The notes: generated from the sequence alone by a model not told the origin. Shown: positions 17,462 to 27,369, counted from the stretch's first letter. The stretch is 64,000 nt of DNA from Haliea sp963974125 (GCA_963974125.1 CAXBCH010000004.1:1-64000), one strand, 5' to 3'. Made by a program: numbers and translations.

Positions 17462-19420
17462 GGGCGGCTTCAGGCCGCTGTCGGGGCGCAGGCGAAACAG
17501 CGCCTGGTAGTCGTTGTCAGTGTCCGTACCGGTGTAGTCCAGCTCCACCACCTGCTCCAGTTGGAAGCGGCGGGTGGTGCTGGTCAGGCTGGCTGTCCAC
17601 TTGTCGTAGCTGAATTTCTCCGGGTCCTTGCGCAGGTCGACAAAGCCCTCCAGGCCGCAGTCCACCAGGCGTACGCTGAAGCCGGAACTGTTGACGTGGA
17701 TGATACGGCCACTGAAACCTGTCGTCTGCGACGCCGCCTGGCGGGCCAGGTACTTGCTCGCCAGCCAGCGCTCTGCTTCCCGGGTGGCGGCGCGGGCGTT
17801 GGCAAGTCGTTCCTTGAGGACGGCCAGCTGTTCCCGGGTCACCAGGTTGGGCTGCTTGCCGTGCAGTGCGGCCTTGATCTGCAGGTGGACCAGGAAGTCG
17901 ACGTACTTGCGCAGCGGCGAGGTGCAATTGGTATAGCACTCCAGCCCCATGCCCATGTGCAACCCGGCCCTGGTGGACAGCTCGGCCCGGGTCAGCAGGC
18001 GATTGACCATGGCGCGCAGGGGCAGGCTATTGGCGCTGCCCGCCAGGTGGCGCATGATGTCGCGGTAGCCCTCGCGGCTGGCGGGGTCCAGCTCCGCGGC
18101 TTCCGGTGCATGCAGGGTCAGGAACTTGCGGCACTCGTCGATACGGTCGGCGCGAAAGCCCGGGTGGGTGACGAAGGGGCCACTGGCCTCGCGCTCGGCC
18201 AGGAAGCGGGCCGCGCAACGGTTGGCAGCGATCATGCACTCTTCCACCAGCTTTTGTGACAGCAGCTTGTCATGGGGCTCGATGGACTCAATCTGCTTGC
18301 GGTCATTGAGGATCCAGCGGAACTCCCGGCGATCCTCCATCACCAGTTCATCGGCCTCGCGGCGACCGCGCAGGGCCCGGTAAACCTGGTACAGCGCCTC
18401 CAGCGGGCTGGCGTGGCTCATCAGGTCGTCGCCATTGCCGTTCAGGTAGCGGTCCACCGCGAAGTAGGACAGTTTGGCCCGGGAGCGCACGGTGGCTTCG
18501 ATAAACTCGAAACTGCCGACCTCGCCGCTGTCGCTGACAGCGACCTTGCACACCAGGGCGGCGCGGTCATTGCCCTCGGACAGGGCGCAGGTGTCCTGAG
18601 CCATCTGCTCCGGCAGCATCGGCAGCACGTCGCCGTGGAAGTAGACCGAGGTGCTGCGGGCGGCGATGTCCTGTTGCAGGCTGGAACCCTCGGGAATCCA
18701 GGCGGTGGGGTCGGCGATGGCAACGTAGAGGGTCCAGCCGTCGCTGCTGATATCGGCGTAGAGGGCGTCGTCGATGTCCTGGGTCTTGGCGGCGTCGATG
18801 GAGACGAACTCGAGATCGGTCAGGTCCCGGCGGCGCTCGGTTGCCAGCGGCCGGCATTCGGCAAGCTGTTGCTCCATGTCCTTCAGGGCAGGCGTGCTCC
18901 AGGCTGGAGCCAGCCGGTACTTGGCCATGCAGTACAGGTTTTCGATGCCGGGAGTGTCGTCATTGCCCAGTACCTGGAGGATCTTGGCCTGGGGTTTGCC
19001 ATCCCGGATAGGGTGGCGAAGTATGGCGCAGCGGACGTAGTCGCCCTCGCGCACGCCGTTGCGGGCGTGGGGGGGAATGAACAGCCAGCGCTTGAGCTGG
19101 GGCAGGTCCGGCTGCACGAACAGGGCATTGCCCTTGCGCACGCAGCGGCCGCTGAAGTCCCCCAGCGGGCTGTCGACAAGCTTTTCGATAGCGGCGATGG
19201 TCTTGTTGTCGCCGGAGGGGCGGATACAGACCCAGACCCTGTCGTCCGGGAAGGCCTTGAGCATCTCGTCCGGCGGAATGAAGACTTCCCGACCATCGTC
19301 AAGCACAGCGAAGCCGTAGCGGGACTGGGTGCCCTTGATCACCGCTTCGGCCCGCTCTTTCTCGGCCTCCATCTGGGATTTAAGGCCCTTCAGCTGGGCG
19401 AGTGAGTCCGGGTTGAGCAT
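17444..19420 (-). CDS. rnb: RNase II-type 3'-5' exoribonuclease (RNB family)
   Basis: This 658-residue hydrolytic exoribonuclease degrades single-stranded RNA. The N-terminus carries a cold-shock-like domain (SRYGFAVLDDGREVFIPPDEM). The central RNB domain has the acidic catalytic cluster in FVSIDAAKTQDIDDALY and the TSPLRKYVDFLVHLQ motif (E. coli type TSPIRR.AD). A C-terminal S1-like domain includes FSGRIIHVNSSGFSVRLV. The size matches RNase II (about 644) rather than RNase R (about 800). It lies convergent to asnS and divergent from the PhoH gene. A second RNB enzyme, rnr, lies at the right edge of the window. Confidence 0.9.
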   Translation of the reverse strand: MLNPDSLAQLKGLKSQMEAEKERAEAVIKGTQSRYGFAVLDDGREVFIPPDEMLKAFPDDRVWVCIRPSGDNKTIAAIEKLVDSPLGDFSGRCVRKGNALFVQPDLPQLKRWLFIPPHARNGVREGDYVRCAILRHPIRDGKPQAKILQVLGNDDTPGIENLYCMAKYRLAPAWSTPALKDMEQQLAECRPLATERRRDLTDLEFVSIDAAKTQDIDDALYADISSDGWTLYVAIADPTAWIPEGSSLQQDIAARSTSVYFHGDVLPMLPEQMAQDTCALSEGNDRAALVCKVAVSDSGEVGSFEFIEATVRSRAKLSYFAVDRYLNGNGDDLMSHASPLEALYQVYRALRGRREADELVMEDRREFRWILNDRKQIESIEPHDKLLSQKLVEECMIAANRCAARFLAEREASGPFVTHPGFRADRIDECRKFLTLHAPEAAELDPASREGYRDIMRHLAGSANSLPLRAMVNRLLTRAELSTRAGLHMGMGLECYTNCTSPLRKYVDFLVHLQIKAALHGKQPNLVTREQLAVLKERLANARAATREAERWLASKYLARQAASQTTGFSGRIIHVNSSGFSVRLVDCGLEGFVDLRKDPEKFSYDKWTASLTSTTRRFQLEQVVELDYTGTDTDNDYQALFRLRPDSGLKPPKTAAE

Positions 19421-19540
19421 CGCGGGGTAACGTCTTTGGCTGGGAATGGATGAGCCGGCTATCGTAGCCGAAAAGATCGGCCCTGTCAGGATTCGCTGTG
19501 CGAGGCGGGCACATGCACCGAACTGGGGCGGTATTGTGCG

Positions 19541-19569
19541 TTGACATTCTCCCGGGCAGGGTTTGTAAT
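19541..19569 (+). promoter_or_regulatory. Near-consensus sigma70 promoter for the PIN-PhoH gene
   Basis: TTGACA (19541-19546), a 17-base spacer and TGTAAT (19564-19569) form the best promoter in the window. It lies in the 302-base divergent gap 19421-19722 and implies a leader of roughly 145 bases before the PhoH start. I saw no clear riboswitch or other feature in that leader. Confidence 0.7.
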
Positions 19570-19722
19570 TTAACCAACGCTGTGGTTTCGCCCAAACCGG
19601 GAAGCGCTTTTGAATACACGCTGTTCGCTTCGTTCAACCCCTGCCCGGCCCCCGTCGCCGGTATCCTGCCCGACCCCCTTGCCAGCCCTGTCACCGTCAC
19701 CCGCCCCCATGAGGAATCCGCT

Positions 19723-21159
19723 ATGGACTCAGGCTCGCCCCTGCGCGTAGAAAAAACCACCCTCAAAGCCGTGGTCAAGAAAACCTATGTCCTGGACACC
19801 AATGTCCTGCTGCACGACCCCAACGCTGTCACCGCCTTCAATGAACACCACATCGTGATCCCCATGACCGTGCTGGAGGAGCTGGATCACATCAAGGACC
19901 GGCACGAGAAGACCGTCAGCCGCGAGGCCAGGATAGCGATCCAGATCATCGACAAGGTGGTCGACGCTGCCTCGCCCCGGGACATCCAGGAAGGGGTACC
20001 CATCCCGGGCAGTAACCTGGAAGGGGCGCTGGGCACCCTCGCCATCTACCCGGACCAGCTGCTCAGCGATGCCAGCGACATTCCCTATCTCGACGCCACC
20101 CAGGACCAGGCCAACGACAACCGCATCATCAACGTGGCGCTGCGCCTGCAGGCGGAGAACCCCGGCGCCTTCGTCTGCCTGGTGACCAAGGACATCAACA
20201 TGCGGATCAAGGCCAAGGGTTCGGGCCTGGTGCACGTGGAGGACTATCGCCGCGATCGGGTGCTGGATGATATCGATCTGCTGGCCCGCGGTTACGAGCA
20301 CGTGGAGGGTGACTTCTGGTCCGGGATCTCCGAGGTCGACACCCTGCGCGAGGGCGATTGCACCCTGCACCGGATTCCGCGGCGCTCGCTGCCCGGCGCC
20401 TACCCCAATATGTTCGTTTACGACGACCAGGACTTCATGGCTTTCGTCAAGCGCATCGACAGTGACTATGTCTACCTGCGCTGTGACAGCCGCGACAAGC
20501 TGATGCACCGCCGCTTCTGGGGGCTGGCACCGCGCAATCTGGAGCAGGCCATGGCCATGTCCCTGCTGGAGAATGACAGCGTCGACATGACCGTGATGAC
20601 CGGGCCTGCCGGTTCCGGCAAGACCCTGCTGGCCCTGGCCTATGGCCTGCATGCAATCCTGGAGCAGAAGCGGTTCAGCAAGCTTATCGTGGCCCGCTCC
20701 ACCCCGCCCATTGCCGAGGATATCGGCTTCCTCCCCGGTACCGAGGAGGAGAAGATGGCGCCCTGGCTGGCGGCCTTCGACGACAACCTGGAGATCCTGC
20801 ACGGTACCGACGAGTCCTGCCATGGCAGCATCGCCTATGTGAAGGAGCGGGCCAACATCCAGTTCAAGTCGCTCAACTTCATGCGCGGGCGCTCCTTCAA
20901 CAACGCCTACATCATTATCGATGAAGCCCAGGGCCTGACCCAGTTCCAGCTGAAATCGGTGATCAGCCGGGTGGGGGCCGACTCGAAGATCGTGGTGCTG
21001 GGCAACCTGGCGCAGATCGACAACAAGTACATCTCACCCCTGACCTCGGGGCTCACCTACCTGGTGGAAAAGACCAAGGCCTACCCCCATGCCGGCATCA
21101 TGCACGTCAACGGCATTGTCCGCTCCCGACTGGCGGCCTTTGCGGAGGAGAACCTGTAA
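19723..21159 (+). CDS. PIN domain-PhoH ATPase fusion (PhoH2-like RNase/helicase)
   Basis: This 478-residue cytosolic protein fuses an N-terminal PIN nuclease domain with a C-terminal PhoH ATPase. The PIN start has TYVLDTNVLLHDP with acidic Asp25 and later QANDNRII; the ATPase has Walker A GPAGSGKT (294-301) and Walker B YIIIDEAQGLT. Such proteins bind and unwind or cleave RNA in an ATP-dependent manner in related PhoH2 systems. The ATG at 19723 is preferred because GAGGA lies upstream and the PIN domain begins right after; the open frame further upstream looks non-coding. A hairpin terminator follows. The role in this organism is unknown. Confidence 0.88.
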   Translation: MDSGSPLRVEKTTLKAVVKKTYVLDTNVLLHDPNAVTAFNEHHIVIPMTVLEELDHIKDRHEKTVSREARIAIQIIDKVVDAASPRDIQEGVPIPGSNLEGALGTLAIYPDQLLSDASDIPYLDATQDQANDNRIINVALRLQAENPGAFVCLVTKDINMRIKAKGSGLVHVEDYRRDRVLDDIDLLARGYEHVEGDFWSGISEVDTLREGDCTLHRIPRRSLPGAYPNMFVYDDQDFMAFVKRIDSDYVYLRCDSRDKLMHRRFWGLAPRNLEQAMAMSLLENDSVDMTVMTGPAGSGKTLLALAYGLHAILEQKRFSKLIVARSTPPIAEDIGFLPGTEEEKMAPWLAAFDDNLEILHGTDESCHGSIAYVKERANIQFKSLNFMRGRSFNNAYIIIDEAQGLTQFQLKSVISRVGADSKIVVLGNLAQIDNKYISPLTSGLTYLVEKTKAYPHAGIMHVNGIVRSRLAAFAEENL

Positions 21160-21185
21160 GTCGGGTGCATTAATCAGTATCATTG

Positions 21186-21212
21186 AGGCGCCCGGATCCG
21201 GTCCGGGCGCTT
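21186..21212 (+). terminator. Probable intrinsic terminator after the PIN-PhoH gene
   Basis: GCGCCCGGA (21188-21196) and TCCGGGCGC (21202-21210) form a perfect 9-base stem with a 5-base loop, extendable by AG/TT to 11 pairs. The following tract is only moderately T-rich (TTCGTCCCTGTTT), so efficiency is uncertain. Confidence 0.5.
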
Positions 21213-21237
21213 CGTCCCTGTTTCTAGCTGGATATTC

Positions 21238-22368
21238 ATGAAAAAGTTTCTGTTTGGCAGGCGCATGTGGCTGATGCTGTTGGCCACCCTGCTGGTTTTT
21301 GGTGGGCTGTTTGCCATGCAGTGGTATGGCCAGCAGATGACGAACCGGGCCATGGACAACATGCCGCGGCAGCGGGTGACCATCACCGCCACCGCGGCGG
21401 AACGGGTGCAGTGGCAACCCGGCGTCGATGCCGTGGGTACCCTGGCGCCCATCAACGGCGCACAGCTGGCGCTGGAGGTGCCCGGCATCATCGCCCGGCT
21501 GAACTTCGACAACGGCGCCACGGTGGCGGCGGGGGATGTGATCCTGGAGCTCAGCGCGGCGCCGGACCGGGCCGAACTGGCAGTGCTGGAAGCGGCGCAG
21601 GCCCTGGCAGCTGCGGAGCTGAAGCGGGCCGAGTCCCTGCTGCGCGAGCGCAACATTTCCGAGTCGGAACTGGACCGGCGTGCCAGCGAGCTGGACCAGG
21701 CCCGGGCCCGGGTCACGGCGCAGAAGGCGCGGATCGAACAAAAAACACTGCGCGCCCCGTTTGCGGGCCGGCTGGGCATTCGCCGCGTCAATGTCGGTGC
21801 GTATGTGCTGGCGGGGGATCCGATTGTCGAGCTGCAGGCGCTGGACCGGCTCTACCTCGATTTCACCCTGCCCGACCGCCACATTCCGCAACTCACGCCT
21901 GGCATGGCACTAACGGCGCGGGTCCAGGCGCTGGGGCCGGAGACCTTCAGTGGTACCCTCAACGCCATCGCTCCGGCCGTTGACCCGGATACTCGGAACA
22001 TCGCCCTGCAGGCGCTGGTCGACAACCCCGGCGAACAGTTGCGGCCGGGCATGTTCGCCCGGGTCAGCCTGCTCCTCGGGGAACCGCGCGACCAGATCGT
22101 GGTGCCGGCGACGGCCATTTCCTATCGCCCCTACGGCAATTCTGTCTACGTCGTGGAGCAGCAGGACGACGGCCAGAGTACGGTACGGCAGCGATTCGTC
22201 GAGCTGGGCCCGTCACGGGGTGACATGATTGCGGTGGCGTCAGGCCTTGAGGCCGGTGAGGTGGTGGCTACCAGCGGGCTGCTGAAGCTTGATGGCGGGG
22301 TGCCGGTGCAGGTGGACAACAGCTCGCCTCCGGCGAGCAGTTTGCAGCCGCAACCGGAAAATCGCTGA
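21238..22368 (+). CDS. RND efflux periplasmic adaptor (membrane fusion protein)
   Basis: This 376-residue periplasmic adaptor is anchored by one N-terminal helix (about residues 9-25, MWLMLLATLLVFGGLFAMQW). It shows the HlyD/AcrA arrangement: a lipoyl-like beta segment around ALEVPGIIARLNFDNGATV, an alpha hairpin rich in Ala/Glu/Arg (about 115-165), a second lipoyl half with KTLRAPFAGRLGIR, then beta-barrel and membrane-proximal parts. It is followed after two bases by the RND pump, with which it should form a complex. No outer-membrane TolC-type gene is present in the window. Confidence 0.93.
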   Translation: MKKFLFGRRMWLMLLATLLVFGGLFAMQWYGQQMTNRAMDNMPRQRVTITATAAERVQWQPGVDAVGTLAPINGAQLALEVPGIIARLNFDNGATVAAGDVILELSAAPDRAELAVLEAAQALAAAELKRAESLLRERNISESELDRRASELDQARARVTAQKARIEQKTLRAPFAGRLGIRRVNVGAYVLAGDPIVELQALDRLYLDFTLPDRHIPQLTPGMALTARVQALGPETFSGTLNAIAPAVDPDTRNIALQALVDNPGEQLRPGMFARVSLLLGEPRDQIVVPATAISYRPYGNSVYVVEQQDDGQSTVRQRFVELGPSRGDMIAVASGLEAGEVVATSGLLKLDGGVPVQVDNSSPPASSLQPQPENR

Positions 22369-22370
22369 CC

Positions 22371-25300
22371 GTGGCGTTCACCGACCTGTTTATCCGCAAG
22401 CCGGTGCTGGCCACCGTGGTCAGCCTGTTCCTGGTGGTGCTGGGGCTGCGCGCCGCCGGGGAACTCAACGTGCGCGAATTTCCGCTGCTGGAAAACGCGG
22501 TGATCACGGTGTCGACCACCTACACCGGTGCCGACGCGGAGCTGATCAAGGGGTTCATTACCACGCCCCTGGAGCGGGAGATCGCCACCGCGGAGAATAT
22601 CGACTACCTGACCTCCAACAGCACCCGCGGACTCAGTGTGATCTCGGCCCATGTACGTACCGGCGCCAATCCGGACGAGGTGCTGACCCAGGTCGTCACC
22701 AAGGTCAATAAACTGCGCAACGAGTTGCCCCGGGAGTCGGAGGATCCGGTGCTGACCCTCGCGGTGGGGGAGCAGGTGGGCACCATGTACATCTCCTTCT
22801 CCAGCACTGAATTGCCCATCAACCGGGTCGCGGACTACGTGATCCGGGAAGTGGAGCCCAAGCTCGCGACTTTGCCCGGGGTGCAGCGCGCCAGCGCGGA
22901 TACCACCGATATCTTCGCCATGCGCATCTGGCTGGACAGCGAGCGGCTGACGGCGCTGGATCTCACCGCCAGTGACGTGCGAGCGGCGCTGCAGGCGAAC
23001 AACGTGCTCTCCGCGGTGGGGGCTACCCGCGGCAGCATGGTCGAGGTCACGCTCAAGGCCAACACGGACATCACTTCGGAGGCGGGCTTTCGCCAGCTCG
23101 TGCTGAGGGAAAAGGATGGCGCCATTATCCGCCTGCAGGACGTGGCCACGGTGGAGCTGGGTTCCGAAGCCTACAGCAGCTCCGCCATGGTCATCGACCA
23201 GCGTGCGGTATTCGTGCCCATCAGTGTTGCCAGTGACGCCAATGCCCTGGAGGTGATCGCGGGGGTGCGGGAAGTCTACGAGCGGGACATTCTGCCCAGC
23301 CTGCCGCAGGGAATAGAGGGCAGCATCAACTACGATGCCACGGTCTATATCGAGGCCGCCATCAGCCAGGTTCAGGCCACCATCGTCGAGGCGATGCTGA
23401 TCGTCATCCTGGTGATCTTCCTGTTCCTGGGCTCCATGCGTTCAGTGCTGATCCCGGCCGTGGCGGTGCCCCTGTCCCTGGTCGGTGCCCTGTTCCTGAT
23501 GTTGCTGATGGGGTTCAGCATCAATCTGCTGACCCTGCTCGCCTTCGTCCTCGCCATTGGTATCGTGGTGGATGATGCCATTATCGTGGTGGAGAACATC
23601 CACCGCCACATCGAGCATGGCATGACGCCCACGGAGGCTGCGCTCAAGGGTGCCCGGGAGCTGGCCTGGCCCATCGTCGCCATGACCACCACCCTGGTGG
23701 CGGTGTACCTGCCCATCGGCTTTATCGGTGGCCTTACCGGGACCCTGTTTACTGAATTTGCCTTCACCCTGGCCGGTGCGGTACTGATCTCCGGCGTGGT
23801 GGCCCTGACCCTGTCGCCGATGATGTGCGCGAAGATGTTGCAGAGCACTGAGGACAGCGCCGACAACCGCCTCGAGCGCTGGCTGGATCGACGCTTCGAG
23901 GCCCTGCGCCGGGTCTACCAGCGGGACCTGGACCGGGTGCTGGATGACCGTGCGGGGGTGCTGGTGTTCGGGGCCGTGATCCTGGCGTCCTGCTACTTTC
24001 TGTTCGTCAGGTCCCCCGCGGAACTGGCCCCGGCGGAAGACCTGGGCCTGATCTTCTACCTCGCCGAGTCAGACCCCTACGTGACCCTGGAGTATATCGA
24101 GCAATACAGTGCGGAGATCGGCCAGATTACCCGCGACACGCCGGAAATCGCGGTCAACTTCCTGTTCAACGGGGAAAATCCCGGGGGCAGTGGCGGCAAC
24201 AATGGCGCTTTTGGCGGTTTCATCTTCAAGCCCTGGGGCGAGCGCGAACGCAGCTCCACCGAGGTCCTGAACGAGACCATCCAGCCCCGCACCGCGGCCA
24301 TAGCCGGACTCCAGGTCAACGCGGTGAACCCGCCACCATTGCCTTCCCCCGGCATTTTTCCGGTGGAGTTCGTGATCAACAGTACGCTGGATTACCTGGT
24401 GCTGTACGACAGCGCCGAGGCGGTGCTGGCACGGGCCCGTGCCAGCGGCAAATTCATCTTCATAGACCAGAACCTGCAACTGGACAAGCCGCAGCAGCGC
24501 ATTCGTGTCGACCGCGAAAAGGCCGCCCTGCTGGGGGTCAGCATGCAGACCCTGAGTGATGACCTCTCCGCCCTGCTGTCGGGTGGATTCGTCAATCGCT
24601 TTGCCATGCACGACAGGTCCTACAAGGTTATCCCCCAGGTGCGCAGGACCCAGCGTCTGAACCCGGAAGACCTGGGCAACTATCATACGCGTACCGGAAG
24701 CGGGAAGCTGATCCCGCTGGCGACCCTGGTCACTCTGGAAGATGAGGTGACACCGCGGGTGTTGCCAGGCTTCCAGCAGCTCAATGCGGTGACGCTGAGC
24801 GGGCTGCCTCGCCCCGGCGTGCCGCTGGGCGAGGCCCTGGCGACCCTGGAATCCATCGTCGCCGAGGAGTTGGGTCGCGAGTACGGCGTCGACTACGCAG
24901 GGCTGAGCCGCCAGTTCAAGACCGAAGGCAGCACCCTGATTGCCAGCTTCTTCTTTGCGCTGCTGTTGATCTACCTGGTGCTGGCGGCCCAGTTCGAATC
25001 TTTCCGGGACCCGTTCATCATGCTGGTGACCGTGCCCATGTCGATCTCCGGAGCGTTGCTGTGCCTGAATATTCTGGCCCTGTTCCAGGTCAATGGTGCC
25101 ACTCTCAACATCTACAGCCAGGTCGGGCTCGTCACCCTGATCGGGGTGATTTCCAAGCACGGCATCCTCATTGTGGAATTCGCCAACCGCCTGCAGGATG
25201 AAGGCATGGCCAAGCGCGAGGCCATCGAGGAGGCGGCCTCGGTGCGCCTGCGGCCGGTGTTGATGACCACCGCGGCGCTGGTGCTGGCGATGGTGCCGCT

Positions 25301-25481
25301 GCTGCTGTCCTCGGGCCCAGGGGCCGGCGCGCGCTTTTCCATGGGGCTGGTGATCGCCTCGGGGATGACGATCGGTACCCTGTTCACACTCTATGTACTA
25401 CCCGCTGTTTACATGTACCTGGGCCGTGATGTCGCCGCCCGCAACCGCCAGCTGGTACAGAAGGAGCATCTGAGCTCATGA
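22371..25481 (+). CDS. RND efflux transporter, HAE-1-like inner-membrane pump
   Basis: This 1036-residue proton-driven inner-membrane pump has the twelve-helix, two-loop layout of the AcrB/MexB superfamily. The proton-relay pair Asp401-Asp402 lies in GIVVDDAIIVVENI of helix 4. The first helix starts at FIRKPVLATVVSLFLVVLG, and the last helices include the motif GVISKHGILIVEFAN. The start codon is GTG two bases after the adaptor gene. Its stop overlaps the psd start by four bases. The substrate cannot be inferred; drugs, dyes or lipophilic metabolites are possible. Confidence 0.95.
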   Translation: MAFTDLFIRKPVLATVVSLFLVVLGLRAAGELNVREFPLLENAVITVSTTYTGADAELIKGFITTPLEREIATAENIDYLTSNSTRGLSVISAHVRTGANPDEVLTQVVTKVNKLRNELPRESEDPVLTLAVGEQVGTMYISFSSTELPINRVADYVIREVEPKLATLPGVQRASADTTDIFAMRIWLDSERLTALDLTASDVRAALQANNVLSAVGATRGSMVEVTLKANTDITSEAGFRQLVLREKDGAIIRLQDVATVELGSEAYSSSAMVIDQRAVFVPISVASDANALEVIAGVREVYERDILPSLPQGIEGSINYDATVYIEAAISQVQATIVEAMLIVILVIFLFLGSMRSVLIPAVAVPLSLVGALFLMLLMGFSINLLTLLAFVLAIGIVVDDAIIVVENIHRHIEHGMTPTEAALKGARELAWPIVAMTTTLVAVYLPIGFIGGLTGTLFTEFAFTLAGAVLISGVVALTLSPMMCAKMLQSTEDSADNRLERWLDRRFEALRRVYQRDLDRVLDDRAGVLVFGAVILASCYFLFVRSPAELAPAEDLGLIFYLAESDPYVTLEYIEQYSAEIGQITRDTPEIAVNFLFNGENPGGSGGNNGAFGGFIFKPWGERERSSTEVLNETIQPRTAAIAGLQVNAVNPPPLPSPGIFPVEFVINSTLDYLVLYDSAEAVLARARASGKFIFIDQNLQLDKPQQRIRVDREKAALLGVSMQTLSDDLSALLSGGFVNRFAMHDRSYKVIPQVRRTQRLNPEDLGNYHTRTGSGKLIPLATLVTLEDEVTPRVLPGFQQLNAVTLSGLPRPGVPLGEALATLESIVAEELGREYGVDYAGLSRQFKTEGSTLIASFFFALLLIYLVLAAQFESFRDPFIMLVTVPMSISGALLCLNILALFQVNGATLNIYSQVGLVTLIGVISKHGILIVEFANRLQDEGMAKREAIEEAASVRLRPVLMTTAALVLAMVPLLLSSGPGAGARFSMGLVIASGMTIGTLFTLYVLPAVYMYLGRDVAARNRQLVQKEHLSS

Positions 25482-26365
25482 AAACCCTGTTCGTGATGAT
25501 GCAGTATTTACTGCCGCAGCAGCTGCTGTCCCGGCTCACCGGGGCCCTGGCTGAACTGCGCCATCCCCGCTGGCTCAAGGACCTGATGATCAGCGCCTTT
25601 ATCAGGGCCTTCGGTGTGGACATGACCGAGGCCGAGGAGCCTTACCCCGAGGCCTATCCCAGTTTCAACGCCTTCTTTACCCGGCCTCTGCGTCCCGGCG
25701 TGCGGCCCCTGGCGGAGGCCGATATCGTCTGTCCGGCAGATGGCAGCATCAACCAGATTGGCCGCATTGAAGAGTTCAGCCTGCTGCAGGCCAAGGGTCG
25801 CCGCTACTCGACCTGGGCCCTGTTGGGCGGTGATGAGGCACGGGCGGCACAGTTTCGCAACGGCCACTTTGCCACCATTTACCTGTCGCCCCGGGATTAC
25901 CACCGGGTACACATGCCGATCGACGGTGAACTGGTGGCTACCCGCTATATTCCCGGCAAGCTGTTCTCGGTCAATGCAACCACGGCGGCCGGGGTCGAGC
26001 GCCTGTTCGCTCGCAACGAGCGCCTGGTCTGCTACTTCGATACCGCGGCGGGGCCCATGGCCATGGTACTGGTGGGTGCGATGGTGGTGGCAGGTATAGA
26101 AACGGTGTGGGAAGGGCAGGTGGCGCCACCGCCCCGGGCCATGCTGCACCGCGATTATCGCGAGGTGCCGGCTCCGGTGCGTCTGCTCAAGGGTGAGGAA
26201 ATGGGGCGCTTCAAGCTCGGTTCAACCGTTATTCTGCTGTTCCCCGAAGGTCGCATGGACTGGTCGCCTGACTATGTCGCAGACTCTGCAACGCGCCTGG
26301 GCGAGACTCTGGGCAGTCTCGCCGCCGCACCGGGAGAAGACCCTGCGGCGGCTCAGGCGGGCTGA
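25478..26365 (+). CDS. psd: Phosphatidylserine decarboxylase proenzyme
   Basis: This 295-residue inner-membrane-associated enzyme converts phosphatidylserine to phosphatidylethanolamine. The self-cleavage site LGST is at residues 247-250, with Ser249 becoming the pyruvoyl group. Other family features are CPADGSINQIG, the ATIYLSPRDYHRVHMP histidine motif and PGKLFSVN. It is translationally coupled to the RND pump (ATGA overlap), an unusual partner, and its 3' end overlaps the convergent rsgA by 13 bases. In Pseudomonas psd also lies close to rsgA and orn. Confidence 0.96.
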   Translation: MKTLFVMMQYLLPQQLLSRLTGALAELRHPRWLKDLMISAFIRAFGVDMTEAEEPYPEAYPSFNAFFTRPLRPGVRPLAEADIVCPADGSINQIGRIEEFSLLQAKGRRYSTWALLGGDEARAAQFRNGHFATIYLSPRDYHRVHMPIDGELVATRYIPGKLFSVNATTAAGVERLFARNERLVCYFDTAAGPMAMVLVGAMVVAGIETVWEGQVAPPPRAMLHRDYREVPAPVRLLKGEEMGRFKLGSTVILLFPEGRMDWSPDYVADSATRLGETLGSLAAAPGEDPAAAQAG

Positions 26366-27369
26366 CCCAGGGTAGTCACGATATGGCGGTAACTGGCCAG
26401 CCGGGTCGCGCTGATGGCGCCGGCCTCGACCGCGGCCAGGATCGCACAGCCCGGCTCGTGCTCGTGGCTGCAGTCGCGAAAGCGGCAGCGGCCCAGTAGT
26501 GGCTTGAATTCCCGAAAACCCTGCTCGATCTGCTCCCGGCTCATGTGCCAGAGGCCGAATTCGCGAATCCCCGGCGAGTCGATCAGGCTGCCGCCGGCGG
26601 GCAAGTGGAACAACTGGGCGGTGGTGGTGGTATGCACGCCTTTCTGGCGCAGCTCTGACAGGGCTCCGACCCGCAAACCCGCAGCGGGCAGCAGGGCATT
26701 GACCAGTGAGGACTTGCCGACCCCCGACTGCCCGACAAAGATGCTGATCCGGTCCCGCAGTGCCTCCTTGAGCAGGGTCAGGCTGCCACTGTGGCTGCTC
26801 ACTTCCAGCAGCCGGTAGCCCAGGGTCGGGTAGATGGCCAGTAGCGACTGCAGCCGCGCGCGCAGCTCAGGATCCAGGTCCAGCAGGTCCGACTTGTTCA
26901 ATACCAGGACGGGCTCAATGCCCACTGCCTCGGAAGCCACCAGGTAGCGGTCAATGAGGTTGGCGTGAGGCTCCGGAAAAGGTGCAATCACCACCAGGAT
27001 CTGGTCGATGTTGGCTGCGATCGGCTTCAGCTTGCCATAGGGATCCGGGCGCCGCAGCTCGCTGTGGCGTGGCTCCCTGGCGACAACCACCCCGGTGGTA
27101 TCGCCGGCGCACCAGATAACGCGGTCGCCGGTGACCAGGCCATCCAGGTTGGCCCGCAGGTGACAGCGCCGGGTGCCGCCATCGTCCGCTTCTACATCGA
27201 CCTGGGTGCCGAAGTGGGCAATCACCAGGCCAGTCTGCTCGGCACCCAGCTCACCCGCGCCGAGGACCTCCTCCCCACGCGCGCCGCGGCGCTGGGCCCG
27301 GGCCGTGCGCTCATCCTGGATCTTGCTGATGCGCCAGCTCTGCTGACGACTCAGTTTACGTTTGCTCAT
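26353..27369 (-). CDS. rsgA: Ribosome small-subunit-dependent GTPase A
   Basis: RsgA is a circularly permuted GTPase that acts in late 30S subunit maturation. An N-terminal OB fold is followed by the motif order G4 (VLNKSD), G1 (GQSGVGKSSLVNAL), G3 (DSPGI), which is diagnostic. The C-terminal zinc finger has CRFRDCSHEHEPGCA. I start it at the ATG at 27369, giving MSKRKLS as in E. coli (MSKNKLS); an ATG at 27378 is in frame and neither has a clear Shine-Dalgarno sequence. It is divergent from orn. Confidence 0.96.
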   Translation of the reverse strand: MSKRKLSRQQSWRISKIQDERTARAQRRGARGEEVLGAGELGAEQTGLVIAHFGTQVDVEADDGGTRRCHLRANLDGLVTGDRVIWCAGDTTGVVVAREPRHSELRRPDPYGKLKPIAANIDQILVVIAPFPEPHANLIDRYLVASEAVGIEPVLVLNKSDLLDLDPELRARLQSLLAIYPTLGYRLLEVSSHSGSLTLLKEALRDRISIFVGQSGVGKSSLVNALLPAAGLRVGALSELRQKGVHTTTTAQLFHLPAGGSLIDSPGIREFGLWHMSREQIEQGFREFKPLLGRCRFRDCSHEHEPGCAILAAVEAGAISATRLASYRHIVTTLGQPA

